Source: an uncultured Pseudomonadota bacterium
Lineage (GTDB): Bacteria; Myxococcota_A; UBA796; GCA-2862545
DNA: 64,000 bases
NCBI GenBank assembly: GCA_903861005.1
Contig: CAIOSP010000124.1
Coordinates: 1-64,000 of the forward strand
Direction: 5' to 3'
Of this stretch, positions 54,787 through 63,145 are shown one piece after another; the first letter of the stretch is position 1; the number at the start of each line of letters is the position of its first letter. The notes under the pieces were generated by a model. The model was not told where the DNA came from and did no database searches. It saw nothing but the letters and a program-made list of their open reading frames with translations. The translations under genes and the position numbers were made by a program.

Positions 54787-56394
54787 ATGAAACACCTTCC
54801 ACTCCTCCTCGTCGTGGCGCTGGCTGGTTGCACCCCAGAGTCCGAACCCCTAGCGGTGGGTCCGGCTCCTGAGGTCACTGGTGATGCGCCTGTCCTTCGC
54901 CGCCTCACCGAGTCCCAGTACGAGCACGCGCTCCAGGACTTGTTTGGGGACGACGTCTACATCCCTGACGCGCCGGAGCCTGATCTTCGGGCCGCGGGCC
55001 TTGGTCGCATCGGCGCAAGCCAGGTGACCATCTCCCCGCGCGGCGTCGAGCGCTACGAGGCCGCGGCCTACGTGCTCGCCGAGCAGGCGCTGAACGACGT
55101 CCACAGGAGCACTTGGATGCCGTGTGAGCCGGAGGGCGTCACCGACGACGCCTGCGCCGGGCAGGCCATGGAGCTTCTCGGCCGCCGCGCCTGGCGTCGC
55201 CCGTTGGCCGACGACGAGCTCGCCACGCTGGTCGCGCTCGTGAACGACGCGTCCACCACGCTGGGCGACTTCGACGAAGGCCTGCAGTTCGGCATCGCCG
55301 CGCTGCTCCAGTCCCCGGACTTCCTGATGCGCCCGGAGCTCGGCGAGCCCGATCCGGACGCCCCCGGCAAGCTCCGCTACACCGGGTTCGAGATGGCCAG
55401 CCGCCTCTCGTTCATGCTGTGGGACTCGATCCCCGACGACGCGCTGCTCGACGCGGCGGCCGCCGGTGACCTGGACAACCTGGACGGCCTGACGACCGAG
55501 GTCGACCGCATGATCGCCGACCCTCGGGCCCACCGCGGCCTGCGCGCCTGGACCGACGATCTGCTCAACCTGGGCACGCTCGCCGACATCCAGAAGGACC
55601 CGACCGTGTTCGTGTACCTGCGTGAGGGCCTGTTCGAAGCCGCCCGCGAGGAGACGCTGGCCGGCCTCGAGGACCTCGTGTTCGCCCGTGACGGGGACCT
55701 CCGGGACCTGCTCACCACGCGCCACACCTTCCTCGACCGCAACCTAGCCACGCTCTACGGCGTCCCAGCCCCGATCCGCGATGGCCTCGGCCCCACCGAC
55801 CTGCCCGAGGACGGAGCCCGCGCCGGTCTGCTCGGCCAGGCCGCGATCCTGGCGCAGTTCGCCCACCCGCGGTCGTCGAGCGCCACCAAGCGCGGCAAGT
55901 TCGTCCGCGAGACGCTGCTCTGCCAGACCATGCCTGCCCCGCCGGCCGGCGTGAACACCGCGATCCCCGAGCCCTCGCCGGACGCCCCCACGCTGCGCGA
56001 TCGCATCGCCGTGCACCTCGAGACCCCGGTCTGCGCCGCGTGCCACAAGCTGATGGATCCGATCGGCTTGGCCCTGGAGCAGTTCGACGGCATCGGCGTG
56101 TACCGCACGACCGAGGCCGACACCCAGATCGACGCATCCGGCGACCTGGACGGCAAGAAGTACGACGGCCTCATCGGCCTCGCGCGGGCCATCCGCGCGC
56201 ACAACAGCTTCGTCCCCTGCATGGTCAACCAGGTCGCGCGCGCCGCGACCGGCATCCAGCAGACCGACGAGGACGAGGCGTCCTACGACTGGCTCGCCGA
56301 AAAGTTCGCCGAGGAGGACTTCCGCTTGCAGGCCCTGTGGCGCGATCTCGCGCTGTCCCCGATGTTCCGTCGCGTTGGTGAGGTGCAGGAATGA
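54787..56394 (+). CDS. DUF1592/DUF1588-type lipoprotein with CxxCH motif
   Basis: 535 aa. The signal ends at ALAGC (lipobox). Domains of the planctomycete/myxobacterial DUF1587-1595-1592-1588-1585 set are recognisable: LRRLTESQYEHALQDLFG at the start, RRAWRRPLADDEL, TGFEMASRLSFMLWDSIPDD, DRNLATLYGVP and CAACHKLMDPIGLALEQFD. The CAACH could bind heme c. First of three overlapping genes. The partner DUF1552 protein and these proteins always travel together, but their biochemical role is unknown to me. Confidence 0.92.
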   Translation: MKHLPLLLVVALAGCTPESEPLAVGPAPEVTGDAPVLRRLTESQYEHALQDLFGDDVYIPDAPEPDLRAAGLGRIGASQVTISPRGVERYEAAAYVLAEQALNDVHRSTWMPCEPEGVTDDACAGQAMELLGRRAWRRPLADDELATLVALVNDASTTLGDFDEGLQFGIAALLQSPDFLMRPELGEPDPDAPGKLRYTGFEMASRLSFMLWDSIPDDALLDAAAAGDLDNLDGLTTEVDRMIADPRAHRGLRAWTDDLLNLGTLADIQKDPTVFVYLREGLFEAAREETLAGLEDLVFARDGDLRDLLTTRHTFLDRNLATLYGVPAPIRDGLGPTDLPEDGARAGLLGQAAILAQFAHPRSSSATKRGKFVRETLLCQTMPAPPAGVNTAIPEPSPDAPTLRDRIAVHLETPVCAACHKLMDPIGLALEQFDGIGVYRTTEADTQIDASGDLDGKKYDGLIGLARAIRAHNSFVPCMVNQVARAATGIQQTDEDEASYDWLAEKFAEEDFRLQALWRDLALSPMFRRVGEVQE

Positions 56395-57701
56395 CCATAA
56401 ACCGTCGGACCGTGCTCAAGGGCCTCTTCGGAGGCGCGGTCGCCACCGTCGCCCTGCCGCCGCTGGAAGCCATGATGAACCGCTCGGGCACCGCCTGGGC
56501 GGACGGCTCCTCGTTCCCTAAGCGCTTTGCGCTCTGGACCTGGGCGAACGGCGTCGTCCCTGCGTTCTGGACGCCGTCGGCGCAGGGCGTGGGCAGCGCC
56601 TGGGAGCTCTCCCCGCTGCTGCAGCCGCTGGCGCCGGTGAAGTCCAAGCTCGCGCTGGTCACGGGCCTGGAGATCCGCGCGATCAACAGCATCCCGCACT
56701 ACTCGGGCTTCGGCTCGCTGCTGACCGGCCTGGGCCAACTCGGCACCGAGGGCGATCAGACCTACGCGGGCCCCACGATCGACCAGATCATCGCGGCGCA
56801 GATCGGCGGCGACACGCCCTACCGGTCGATCGAGGCCGGCGCCTGGTTCTCTGAGGGGATGTCGTTCAACGGCCCCCACAGCCCGAACCCGCCCGAGACC
56901 AACCCGTTCGCCATGTACCAGCGCCTGTTCGGGCCCACGTTCCGCGCGCCGGGCGAGGACGCGGTGATCGATCCCAAGCTCGGCCTGCGCCAGAGCGTGC
57001 TCGACGTGGTGACCGACCGCGTGACGGCGCTTCAGGCCAAGCTCGGCTCGGCGGACCGTGCCCGCCTCGACCAGCACCTGTCCGGCATCCGCGACCTGGA
57101 GCTGCGCCTCACCCGCCTGCAGGCCGGCCCGCCGGACCTGGCGGCGTGCTCGCGCCCCGACGAGCCCCTCAGCCTGGACAAGCTCGAGGATCCGTTCCTC
57201 AACCACCGCGAGCTGGCCGACATGCTCGTGATGGCGCTCGCGTGTGACCAGACCCGCGTGCTCAGCATGGCGTTCATGACGCCCGTGTCGAACTACCTGT
57301 TCCCGGGCGCCACGGCGGGCCACCACGAGCTCACCCACAACGAGCCCGGCGATCAGCCCTCGGTCCAGGCGAACACCATCCGCGCCATGGAGGAGCTGTC
57401 CTACTTCCTGTCCAAGCTCGACTCGGTCCAGGAAGGCGACGCCAGCCTGCTCGACCACAGCTTGGTCATGGCGACCACCGACGTGTCGCTCGGCAAGACC
57501 CACAGCCTGGACGACTACCCCATCGTGCTCGCCGGCTCTGCCGATGGCGCGCTGGTGCAGGACATCCACTACCACTCGACCGGCCGTGAAAACGCGAGCA
57601 AGATCATGCTCTCCGCGATCCGCGCGATGGGCGTCGCGGCGCCCTCGTTCGGCGACGAAGATCGCCTCACCACCGACGGCATCTCGGCGATCGAGGCATG
57701 A
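56391..57701 (+). CDS. DUF1552 protein with Tat signal
   Basis: 436 aa. The N-terminus NRRTVLKGLFGGAVATVAL is a twin-arginine-type export signal. The body matches DUF1552, whose visible features include FALWTWANGVVPAFW, ITGLE-like strands and a GHHELTHN segment. The family is distantly related to alkaline-phosphatase-like DUF1501 proteins. It overlaps the DUF1592 gene as ATGA and the next lipoprotein gene as ATGA. Export folded through Tat suggests a bound cofactor or metal. Confidence 0.92.
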   Translation: MTINRRTVLKGLFGGAVATVALPPLEAMMNRSGTAWADGSSFPKRFALWTWANGVVPAFWTPSAQGVGSAWELSPLLQPLAPVKSKLALVTGLEIRAINSIPHYSGFGSLLTGLGQLGTEGDQTYAGPTIDQIIAAQIGGDTPYRSIEAGAWFSEGMSFNGPHSPNPPETNPFAMYQRLFGPTFRAPGEDAVIDPKLGLRQSVLDVVTDRVTALQAKLGSADRARLDQHLSGIRDLELRLTRLQAGPPDLAACSRPDEPLSLDKLEDPFLNHRELADMLVMALACDQTRVLSMAFMTPVSNYLFPGATAGHHELTHNEPGDQPSVQANTIRAMEELSYFLSKLDSVQEGDASLLDHSLVMATTDVSLGKTHSLDDYPIVLAGSADGALVQDIHYHSTGRENASKIMLSAIRAMGVAAPSFGDEDRLTTDGISAIEA

Positions 57702-58594
57702 CCATGCGCACGCTGACTCTCCTCGCGCTCGTGGGCGCGACGGCCTGCAAGCCTCTTCCCGACGACATCGTCACGCCTGAGCCGGAGTCCGGCACCGTCG
57801 TCCTCGCCCGCGCGGTCGAATTCGCGGGCGGCGCCGACGGCGTCAGCGAGGGCTTTGACCTCGACAACGCGGTCACCGCGCGCGGCGACAACACCGGCTG
57901 CGGCATCCAGGACTACACGTCCCCCACCGGCGCGCCCGGCATCGACAACGCGTTCGCGAGCTTGATGCCGGTGATCACCGCGACCGGCGGCCAGGCGCTC
58001 CCGGACCTGGTGCAGAACGCCGTCACCAGCGGCGAGCTGCTCCTGCTGTTCGCGATGTCCCCCGAGGACGCCGCCGGCTGCATCCCCATCGAGGTCGCCC
58101 GCGGCGGCAGCGCCCCGATGATCGGCACGAACGGCCTGATCCTCCCTGGCCAGACCTTCGAGATCGACCGCGCGCAGCCCTCTGCCAACGTCACCTGCGC
58201 TCACAAGCAGGGAGACGGCTCCGTGCTGGGCTCCGGTCTGACCCTGCGCCTGCCGCTGCACGTGTTCGACGAGACGATCGACCTATCGATGACCAACGGC
58301 ACCGTGTCGCTGATCGACAACGGCGACGGCACCTTCCACGGCGTCGTGTCCGGCGGCGTCTCCACCGTCGAGGTCAACGAGAACGTGCAGGGCTTCGACG
58401 CCATCCCTTCCGTGCTGGTCGGCGCGATCGGCGCGGCGCTCAACCAGATCGCGGATCTGGCGCCCGACGCCAGCGGCACCTGCCAGCAGATGTCGACCTC
58501 GATCGTGTTCGAGGGTGTGCCCGCGTTCTTGTTCCCGGACGAGGGCGGCGTCCCCGCGGACACCGACGCGCCGATGGACACGGACGCGGGCTAG
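57698..58594 (+). CDS. Lipoprotein of unknown function, third gene of the DUF1592/DUF1552 operon
   Basis: 298 aa. The signal peptide ends at GATAC (lipobox), and the mature protein is beta-rich with five Cys and an acidic Asp/Thr tail (ADTDAPMDTDAG). No domain is recognised. The ATG overlaps the DUF1552 stop; a second ATG two codons later is possible. A terminator-like hairpin follows at 58609. Confidence 0.8.
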   Translation: MTMRTLTLLALVGATACKPLPDDIVTPEPESGTVVLARAVEFAGGADGVSEGFDLDNAVTARGDNTGCGIQDYTSPTGAPGIDNAFASLMPVITATGGQALPDLVQNAVTSGELLLLFAMSPEDAAGCIPIEVARGGSAPMIGTNGLILPGQTFEIDRAQPSANVTCAHKQGDGSVLGSGLTLRLPLHVFDETIDLSMTNGTVSLIDNGDGTFHGVVSGGVSTVEVNENVQGFDAIPSVLVGAIGAALNQIADLAPDASGTCQQMSTSIVFEGVPAFLFPDEGGVPADTDAPMDTDAG

Positions 58595-58608
58595 CGCTCC
58601 GCTCGCCG

Positions 58609-58636
58609 CTGTCGGCCGCCCTACCGCGGCCGTCAG
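58609..58636. terminator. Bidirectional terminator hairpin
   Basis: CTGTCGGCCGC (58609-58619) pairs with GCGGCCGTCAG (58626-58636) with one mismatch and a six-base loop. It lies between the convergent lipoprotein and truB genes and could end both transcripts. No long U-run is present, as is common in GC-rich genomes. Confidence 0.6.
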
Positions 58637-58663
58637 TTGTCGGCGTGGATCGGCGGCTCCAGC

Positions 58664-59632
58664 CTAGATGCCTTGCACGACGCGCTGCAGCTTGAAGCCG
58701 AGCGGCGCGATCTCGGCGATCGCCACCAGGTCTCCGCCGTCCATCAGCAGCACGCGCTCGCCCACGCCGCTCGTGTGGACGGGCTGGGTCGGAGCCTGAC
58801 CGTGCCGGATCTTGCGGGCCGTCTCGGCGTCCACGTCCACCAGCGGCAGGTGCGAGAGCGCCGACAGCGGCGACACCAGCTTGGCGTCGAGCGCTTCCGT
58901 CACGTCCGGACGCGGGTTCCACGGCGGGCGCGGCTCGTCGCGCGGCGCGCGGAACACGGCGGGCCAGGGCAGCGATCCGTCGGCCGCGACGATCGATGCG
59001 AGCGCGTTCAAGGACAGCGCGTCGGCGATCTCGAACGGGCCGCTACGCAGGCGGGCCAGCGCGATCAGGTGGCCGACCGTGCCCAGCGCGACCGCGATCT
59101 CCTCGGCCAGTACGCGCGCGTAGGTGCCGCGTCCGCAGGTGATCTTCACCCGCAGGGTGTCGGGCGTGCGCGAGATCACCGACAGCGCGTGGACGACGAT
59201 CGGGCGCGCGGCGCTCTCGACCTCCTTCCCGCGGCGGGCGTACCAGTACAGCGGCTTGCCATCGACCTTCACGGCGCTGTAGGCCGGCGGCGCCTGCATC
59301 TGCTCGCCCAAGAAGCCCTCGAGCACGCGCGCCACCGTCTCGTCGTCGAGCTCCGGCACGGGGGCCTCGGCGAGCACGGCGCCGGTGGGGTCGCCGGTGT
59401 CCATGGCGACGCCCAGGCGCATCGTCGCGTCGTACACCTTGTAGGACTCGTCCAGGTACTGGATCAGGCGCGTGGCGCTGCCCACGGCGAGCGCGAGCAC
59501 GCCGGTGGCGAACGGGTCGAGCGTGCCGGTGTGGCCCACGCTCTTCTCGCCCGTCGCGGCGCGGATGATGCCGACGATGTCGTGCGACGTGAGGCCCTCA
59601 GGCTTGTCGACGACCAGGAACCCGTCTCTCAA
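58664..59632 (-). CDS. truB: tRNA pseudouridine-55 synthase
   Basis: 322 aa. It makes pseudouridine 55 in the tRNA T-loop. Catalytic Asp39 lies in GHTGTLDPFATGVL, followed by YKVYDATMRLG and the C-terminal PUA-like region. The start is TTG, overlapping the rbfA stop as TTGA. It is normally followed by rpsO; here a plus-strand operon intervenes. Confidence 0.96.
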   Translation of the reverse strand: MRDGFLVVDKPEGLTSHDIVGIIRAATGEKSVGHTGTLDPFATGVLALAVGSATRLIQYLDESYKVYDATMRLGVAMDTGDPTGAVLAEAPVPELDDETVARVLEGFLGEQMQAPPAYSAVKVDGKPLYWYARRGKEVESAARPIVVHALSVISRTPDTLRVKITCGRGTYARVLAEEIAVALGTVGHLIALARLRSGPFEIADALSLNALASIVAADGSLPWPAVFRAPRDEPRPPWNPRPDVTEALDAKLVSPLSALSHLPLVDVDAETARKIRHGQAPTQPVHTSGVGERVLLMDGGDLVAIAEIAPLGFKLQRVVQGI

Positions 59633-60087
59633 CGAGGCTCTTCCGCGTCAGCGTCGGCCGCGTCCTCGTCTCCGGCGACGTCATCGACCGCGTCTTCGTC
59701 GGCGAGCTCGTCGTCGTCCGAGGCATCCACCGGCGCGGCCGGGTGGAGCTCCTTGCCGATCTGGTCGAGCAACGCGGTCAGGCGCACGGCGTCTTCGTGG
59801 TTGCGATCCCACTGGAACACCAGCTCCGGCGCGATGCGCAGGCGCAGCGCGCGACCGATCGGGCCGCGCATCTGGCGCGCCGCGCGGCCGAGTGCTTCGT
59901 TCAGCACCTTGTTGGGTTCACCGCCGCCAAACGGGAGGTACTTCACCACCGCGCGCGACAGGTCCTTGGACATCTCGACCGACGTCACGCTGATCTCGGT
60001 CAGCTCCGGATCCTTCACCTGACGCAGACGATCGGCGACCTCACGGTGCACCATCTCGCCGACGCGCGCTGGCCGCCAACCCGCCAT
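59629..60087 (-). CDS. rbfA: Ribosome-binding factor A
   Basis: 152 aa. A KH-like 30S maturation factor: VKDPELTEISVTSVEMSKDLSRA and LRLRIAPELVFQWD are diagnostic. The last 35 residues are an Asp/Glu/Ala tail beyond the usual fold. It is coupled to truB by a four-base overlap. Confidence 0.95.
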   Translation of the reverse strand: MAGWRPARVGEMVHREVADRLRQVKDPELTEISVTSVEMSKDLSRAVVKYLPFGGGEPNKVLNEALGRAARQMRGPIGRALRLRIAPELVFQWDRNHEDAVRLTALLDQIGKELHPAAPVDASDDDELADEDAVDDVAGDEDAADADAEEPR

Positions 60088-60186
60088 GCCTCCAACCTCC
60101 GTCCCACGGTCCTACGGCGCTGCGGGGGGTCCGTCAACGAAGGGACCGCCCCGGAGCACCGCGACACGCACGCAAAACGGCCGGTT

Positions 60187-60969
60187 CTATTTGTCCTTCC
60201 ACTGCGGCGCACGCTTCTCTGCGAACGCCACGACGCCTTCCATCGCGTCCTCCGCGAGCAGGTTCACGGTGAGGCGACCGTTGAGCAGCTCGAGCGCCGA
60301 CGCGTAGTTCAGGTCGGCCGCCTGGTAGAACGACCGCTTGCCCAGCGCGACGATCGCTGCGGACTTGGACGCGATGCGCAGGGCCAGCGCGATCGCCTCG
60401 TCGACCGCCGCACCCGGCGCGCTGACCGAGTTGGCGAGCCCGAGCGCGACGGCGCGCGCCGCGTCCACCTTGTCGCCGCACAGCATCATCTCGAGGAGCG
60501 CCTTGCGCGACACGTTGCGCTGCAAGGGCGCCGTGATCACGTAGGGGAACAGGCCCACGTTGATCTCGGGCGTGCCGATGCGCGCCGCCGGATCCACCAC
60601 CGCCAGGTCACAGGCCGCGACGATGCCGCAGCCGCCGCCGAGCGCGTCACCCTGGACGGCCGCGATCACCGGCTTGGCCAGGGCGGGGATGGCCGCGATC
60701 AGCTCCGCGAAGCGACGACGCGAGGTCTCCGCGCCGATCACGCCGTCAAAGCCCGCGCCCATGCCGCCCACCAGATCGCCGCCCGCGCAGAACATCTTGC
60801 CCGCGCCGGTCAGCACGATCACCCGCGCCGCAGGGTCCGCCTCGGCCGCCTTGAGCGCGGCGATCAAATCATCCATCAGCTCGGGCGACAGCGCGTTGCG
60901 GCGCTCCGGGCGGTTCAGGGTCAACAGGGCGACGCCGCCCTCGCGGATCTCGGCCAGCACCAACGACAT
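60187..60969 (-). CDS. Enoyl-CoA hydratase/isomerase family protein
   Basis: 260-aa crotonase. Oxyanion-hole segments are MFCAGGDL and GDALGGGCGIVAACDLAV. The second catalytic Glu position appears in TPEINVGLFPY, where the usual Gly/Glu pattern is kept. ATG at 60969 has AGGTGA upstream and begins the fold; a TTG or other start at 60999 would add a basic stretch. It hydrates or isomerises an acyl-CoA; the exact substrate is unclear. It could work with the acyl-CoA dehydrogenase at 22942, but they are far apart. Confidence 0.92.
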   Translation of the reverse strand: MSLVLAEIREGGVALLTLNRPERRNALSPELMDDLIAALKAAEADPAARVIVLTGAGKMFCAGGDLVGGMGAGFDGVIGAETSRRRFAELIAAIPALAKPVIAAVQGDALGGGCGIVAACDLAVVDPAARIGTPEINVGLFPYVITAPLQRNVSRKALLEMMLCGDKVDAARAVALGLANSVSAPGAAVDEAIALALRIASKSAAIVALGKRSFYQAADLNYASALELLNGRLTVNLLAEDAMEGVVAFAEKRAPQWKDK

Positions 60970-61039
60970 GGTTTCACCTCGTCGGCGGGTGGTTAGCACA
61001 CTTGGCGCGCACCAGGAATTGCCCGCGCGCGGAGTTTGG

Positions 61040-61756
61040 ATGCGGCTGGCGATCGTGGGACCCGGGCGGCTCGGCCGATCGTTGGACGTGCTCTGGCGGC
61101 GCGCCGGTCACGACGTCACGCTCGTCGGTCGCGGCGTCGTCGTGCCCGACGACGCGGACGCCGTGCTGCTGGCCGTGCCCGACCGTGCCCTGCCGGAGGT
61201 CGCGACGACGATCGCGCCATACCACACCCTGCTGCACGCCTCTGGCGCGTCTGCGCTCGACGTCCTGGGGAACCGGACCCACCGCGGCAGCCTGCACCCC
61301 CTGATGACCTTCCCGGGTCCCGACGTCGCCATGCCCGATCTGACGGGCGTCGCCGCGGCGGTCGACGGATCCGACGACGCCACCGTGACGTTGACCACCT
61401 CGCTCGCGCGCGACCTGGGCCTGCGCCCGGTGCGGGTGCCCGGCGACCGGCGGCTCTACCACGCGTCCGCCGTCATCGCGGGCAACTTCGCCACCCTGCT
61501 TCTGGTGGAGGCGGGGCGCGTGCTCGCAGCCGCGGGCGTAGATCCGCGCGAGGCCCGCGCGATGCTCGCGCCCCTCGCGGTCCAGAGCCTGCTCAACGGC
61601 GTCGACGACCCGGCGCGCGCGATCACCGGCCCCGCAGCCCGCGGCGATCACGCGGTCCTCGACGCCCACCGCGCCGCCCTGCGCGACGCTGGACTTGCGG
61701 ACGCGCTCGCGGTCTACGATCTCCTCTCGGAGCGGGTCAGCATCTTGCGGAGTTGA
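61040..61756 (+). CDS. Rossmann-fold DUF2520 protein
   Basis: 238 aa. The N-terminal NADP-type motif is IVGPGRLGRSL, followed by LLAVPDRALPEVA and the family hallmark SLHPLMTFPG. The C-terminal helical domain is DUF2520-like (YHASAVIAGNFATLLL). Related proteins look like short-chain 6-phosphogluconate or F420-dependent reductases of unknown substrate, often near pantothenate genes, which are absent here. GGAG lies five bases before the ATG. Confidence 0.88.
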   Translation: MRLAIVGPGRLGRSLDVLWRRAGHDVTLVGRGVVVPDDADAVLLAVPDRALPEVATTIAPYHTLLHASGASALDVLGNRTHRGSLHPLMTFPGPDVAMPDLTGVAAAVDGSDDATVTLTTSLARDLGLRPVRVPGDRRLYHASAVIAGNFATLLLVEAGRVLAAAGVDPREARAMLAPLAVQSLLNGVDDPARAITGPAARGDHAVLDAHRAALRDAGLADALAVYDLLSERVSILRS

Positions 61757-61844
61757 AATCGCCACCTTTCGTACAACATGCAACAACGGCATGGACGGGA
61801 GGGGCTGGCGCGTCTAACATCACACTAGGAACGCGGAGCCGCCC

Positions 61845-62030
61845 ATGCTGGACGCCTTCATCATCGAGCGCATCCGTCAGGACCGGGAACGGGAGAGGCA
61901 GCGCGAGAGCGCACGCCAGCCCCTCCGGATCGAACGGGGCCCGCCCCGACCGCCCGAGGCGGAACCTCGACGTGATCGCGATGAGCCCGCCGAGAAGCGC
62001 GGCTCCACGGTCATCGACTTCCAGCTCTAG
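61845..62030 (+). CDS. Small Arg/Glu-rich protein
   Basis: 61 aa: MLDAFIIERIRQDRERERQR begins a charged helix, then a Pro-rich linker and the C-terminus RGSTVIDFQL. GGAG lies six bases upstream of the ATG, and codon use matches neighbours. Small proteins of this layout are familiar from deltaproteobacterial and myxobacterial genomes, but I know no function for them. The DNA between 62031 and 62264 shows no gene. Confidence 0.65.
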   Translation: MLDAFIIERIRQDRERERQRESARQPLRIERGPPRPPEAEPRRDRDEPAEKRGSTVIDFQL

Positions 62031-62264
62031 CGCCCCTTCGGTCGCGAGCATCTAGACTGACTGCGAGGCGCTAGCGTAGGCGCCCCGCCCCGTTTGTCCA
62101 GTTCATTTCGGCCGGACATGACAACCCAGGCGGCCCCGCGAACACGGTGGCCACCTGAAAGAGCGCGCCCTTCGGACACACTCCTGCTGCGCGACCCCGC
62201 AAGCACGGTGGTCGCTCCCGTCTACTCACCACACCCCGCCTGCGCGAACGCAGACACGACGCAG

Positions 62265-62501
62265 CTAGTAGTCGGCCAGCTTGACGCCCTGGGCCTTGGC
62301 GAACACGTCCAGGCCGAGCTTGTCGATGGTGCGCATGGCGCGGGTCGTGATGCGGAGCGTCACGAAGCGAGAGCCCTCCTCCCACCAGAACCGGCGCTTG
62401 TGCAGGTTGGGGAGCTGCCGACGCTTGGTCTTGATGTTGGAGTGGGAGACCGAGTTCGCGACCGCGGGGCCGGTACCGGTGAGCATGCACTTGCGGGCCA
62501 T
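62265..62501 (-). CDS. rpmB: 50S ribosomal protein L28
   Basis: 78 aa with the L28 pattern: KCMLTGTGPAVANSVSHSN, KRRQLPNLHKRRFW and the C-terminal RAMRTIDKLGL. The usual rpmG neighbour is not present, so it stands alone. The start ATG is unambiguous. Confidence 0.97.
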   Translation of the reverse strand: MARKCMLTGTGPAVANSVSHSNIKTKRRQLPNLHKRRFWWEEGSRFVTLRITTRAMRTIDKLGLDVFAKAQGVKLADY

Positions 62502-62599
62502 GATTGCCTCGAAGGTGTGAGCGGGGTCATGACAGACCCAACGCGACGGCGCCGTCTAACGGAGCTGACGGCCCCACGCAAGCGCAACCGACCGGACGG

Positions 62600-63055
62600 T
62601 CACGCCGGACGGGTCACGAGCACCACCCCGTTCTCTACCCGCGCAGGCCAGGTCTTCACGCGCTGCGTGGCGTCGAGCGTGCAGACGCCGTCACGCACGT
62701 CGAACGTCCAGCCGTGGAACGGGCACGACAGGATGTGGCCCTGTAGGTCGCCGTCGCCGAGCGGGCCGCCTGAGTGCGGGCAGTCGTTGTCGAGCACGTA
62801 GACTTGGTCGCCCACCTTGCACACGGCGACGGGCTCGCCATCGAGCATGGCCTCGGTCACGCCGCCGCGCGGGATCTGGTCCACCCGCAGCAACGCCACG
62901 CTCTCGCCCACCGCCGCGGGAAGCTCGACCGCGGGCGCCGCAGCCGCACGCGCCGACGCCAGCACAGCGTCCGCGTCGAAGCGGCCGGTCATCTGGGCCC
63001 ACAGGGTGGCGCGAACGCCCCGCTCACGGCCCAGCAGCAAGGATCGGATCGTCAT
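62600..63055 (-). CDS. Rieske-type [2Fe-2S] ferredoxin domain protein
   Basis: 151 aa. The N-terminal 50 residues are unassigned; the rest is a Rieske domain with CPHSGGPLG (Cys92, His94) and CPFHGWTFDV (Cys111, His114). The form is that of small NirD/BphA3-like Rieske ferredoxins. ATG at 63055 has GGAG five bases upstream. It could donate electrons to a Rieske oxygenase such as that at 7934-9001, but is unlinked to it. Confidence 0.9.
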   Translation of the reverse strand: MTIRSLLLGRERGVRATLWAQMTGRFDADAVLASARAAAAPAVELPAAVGESVALLRVDQIPRGGVTEAMLDGEPVAVCKVGDQVYVLDNDCPHSGGPLGDGDLQGHILSCPFHGWTFDVRDGVCTLDATQRVKTWPARVENGVVLVTRPA

Positions 63056-63145
63056 GTCGTCTCCGGCGAACGTCCCGGTACACCTGTTGTCGTCGGCACG
63101 CCACCGACGGTGAGTTACCCAGCGTCGACCTTGTCTGAGGGTGCC

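Noticed and set aside
62131-62213. Two imperfect 17-base direct repeats (15 of 17 identical) near 62135 and 62195 downstream of rpmB
   Set aside because: They are too short and diverged to assign a function; no integrase, site-specific recombinase or tRNA is nearby to make them attachment sites.
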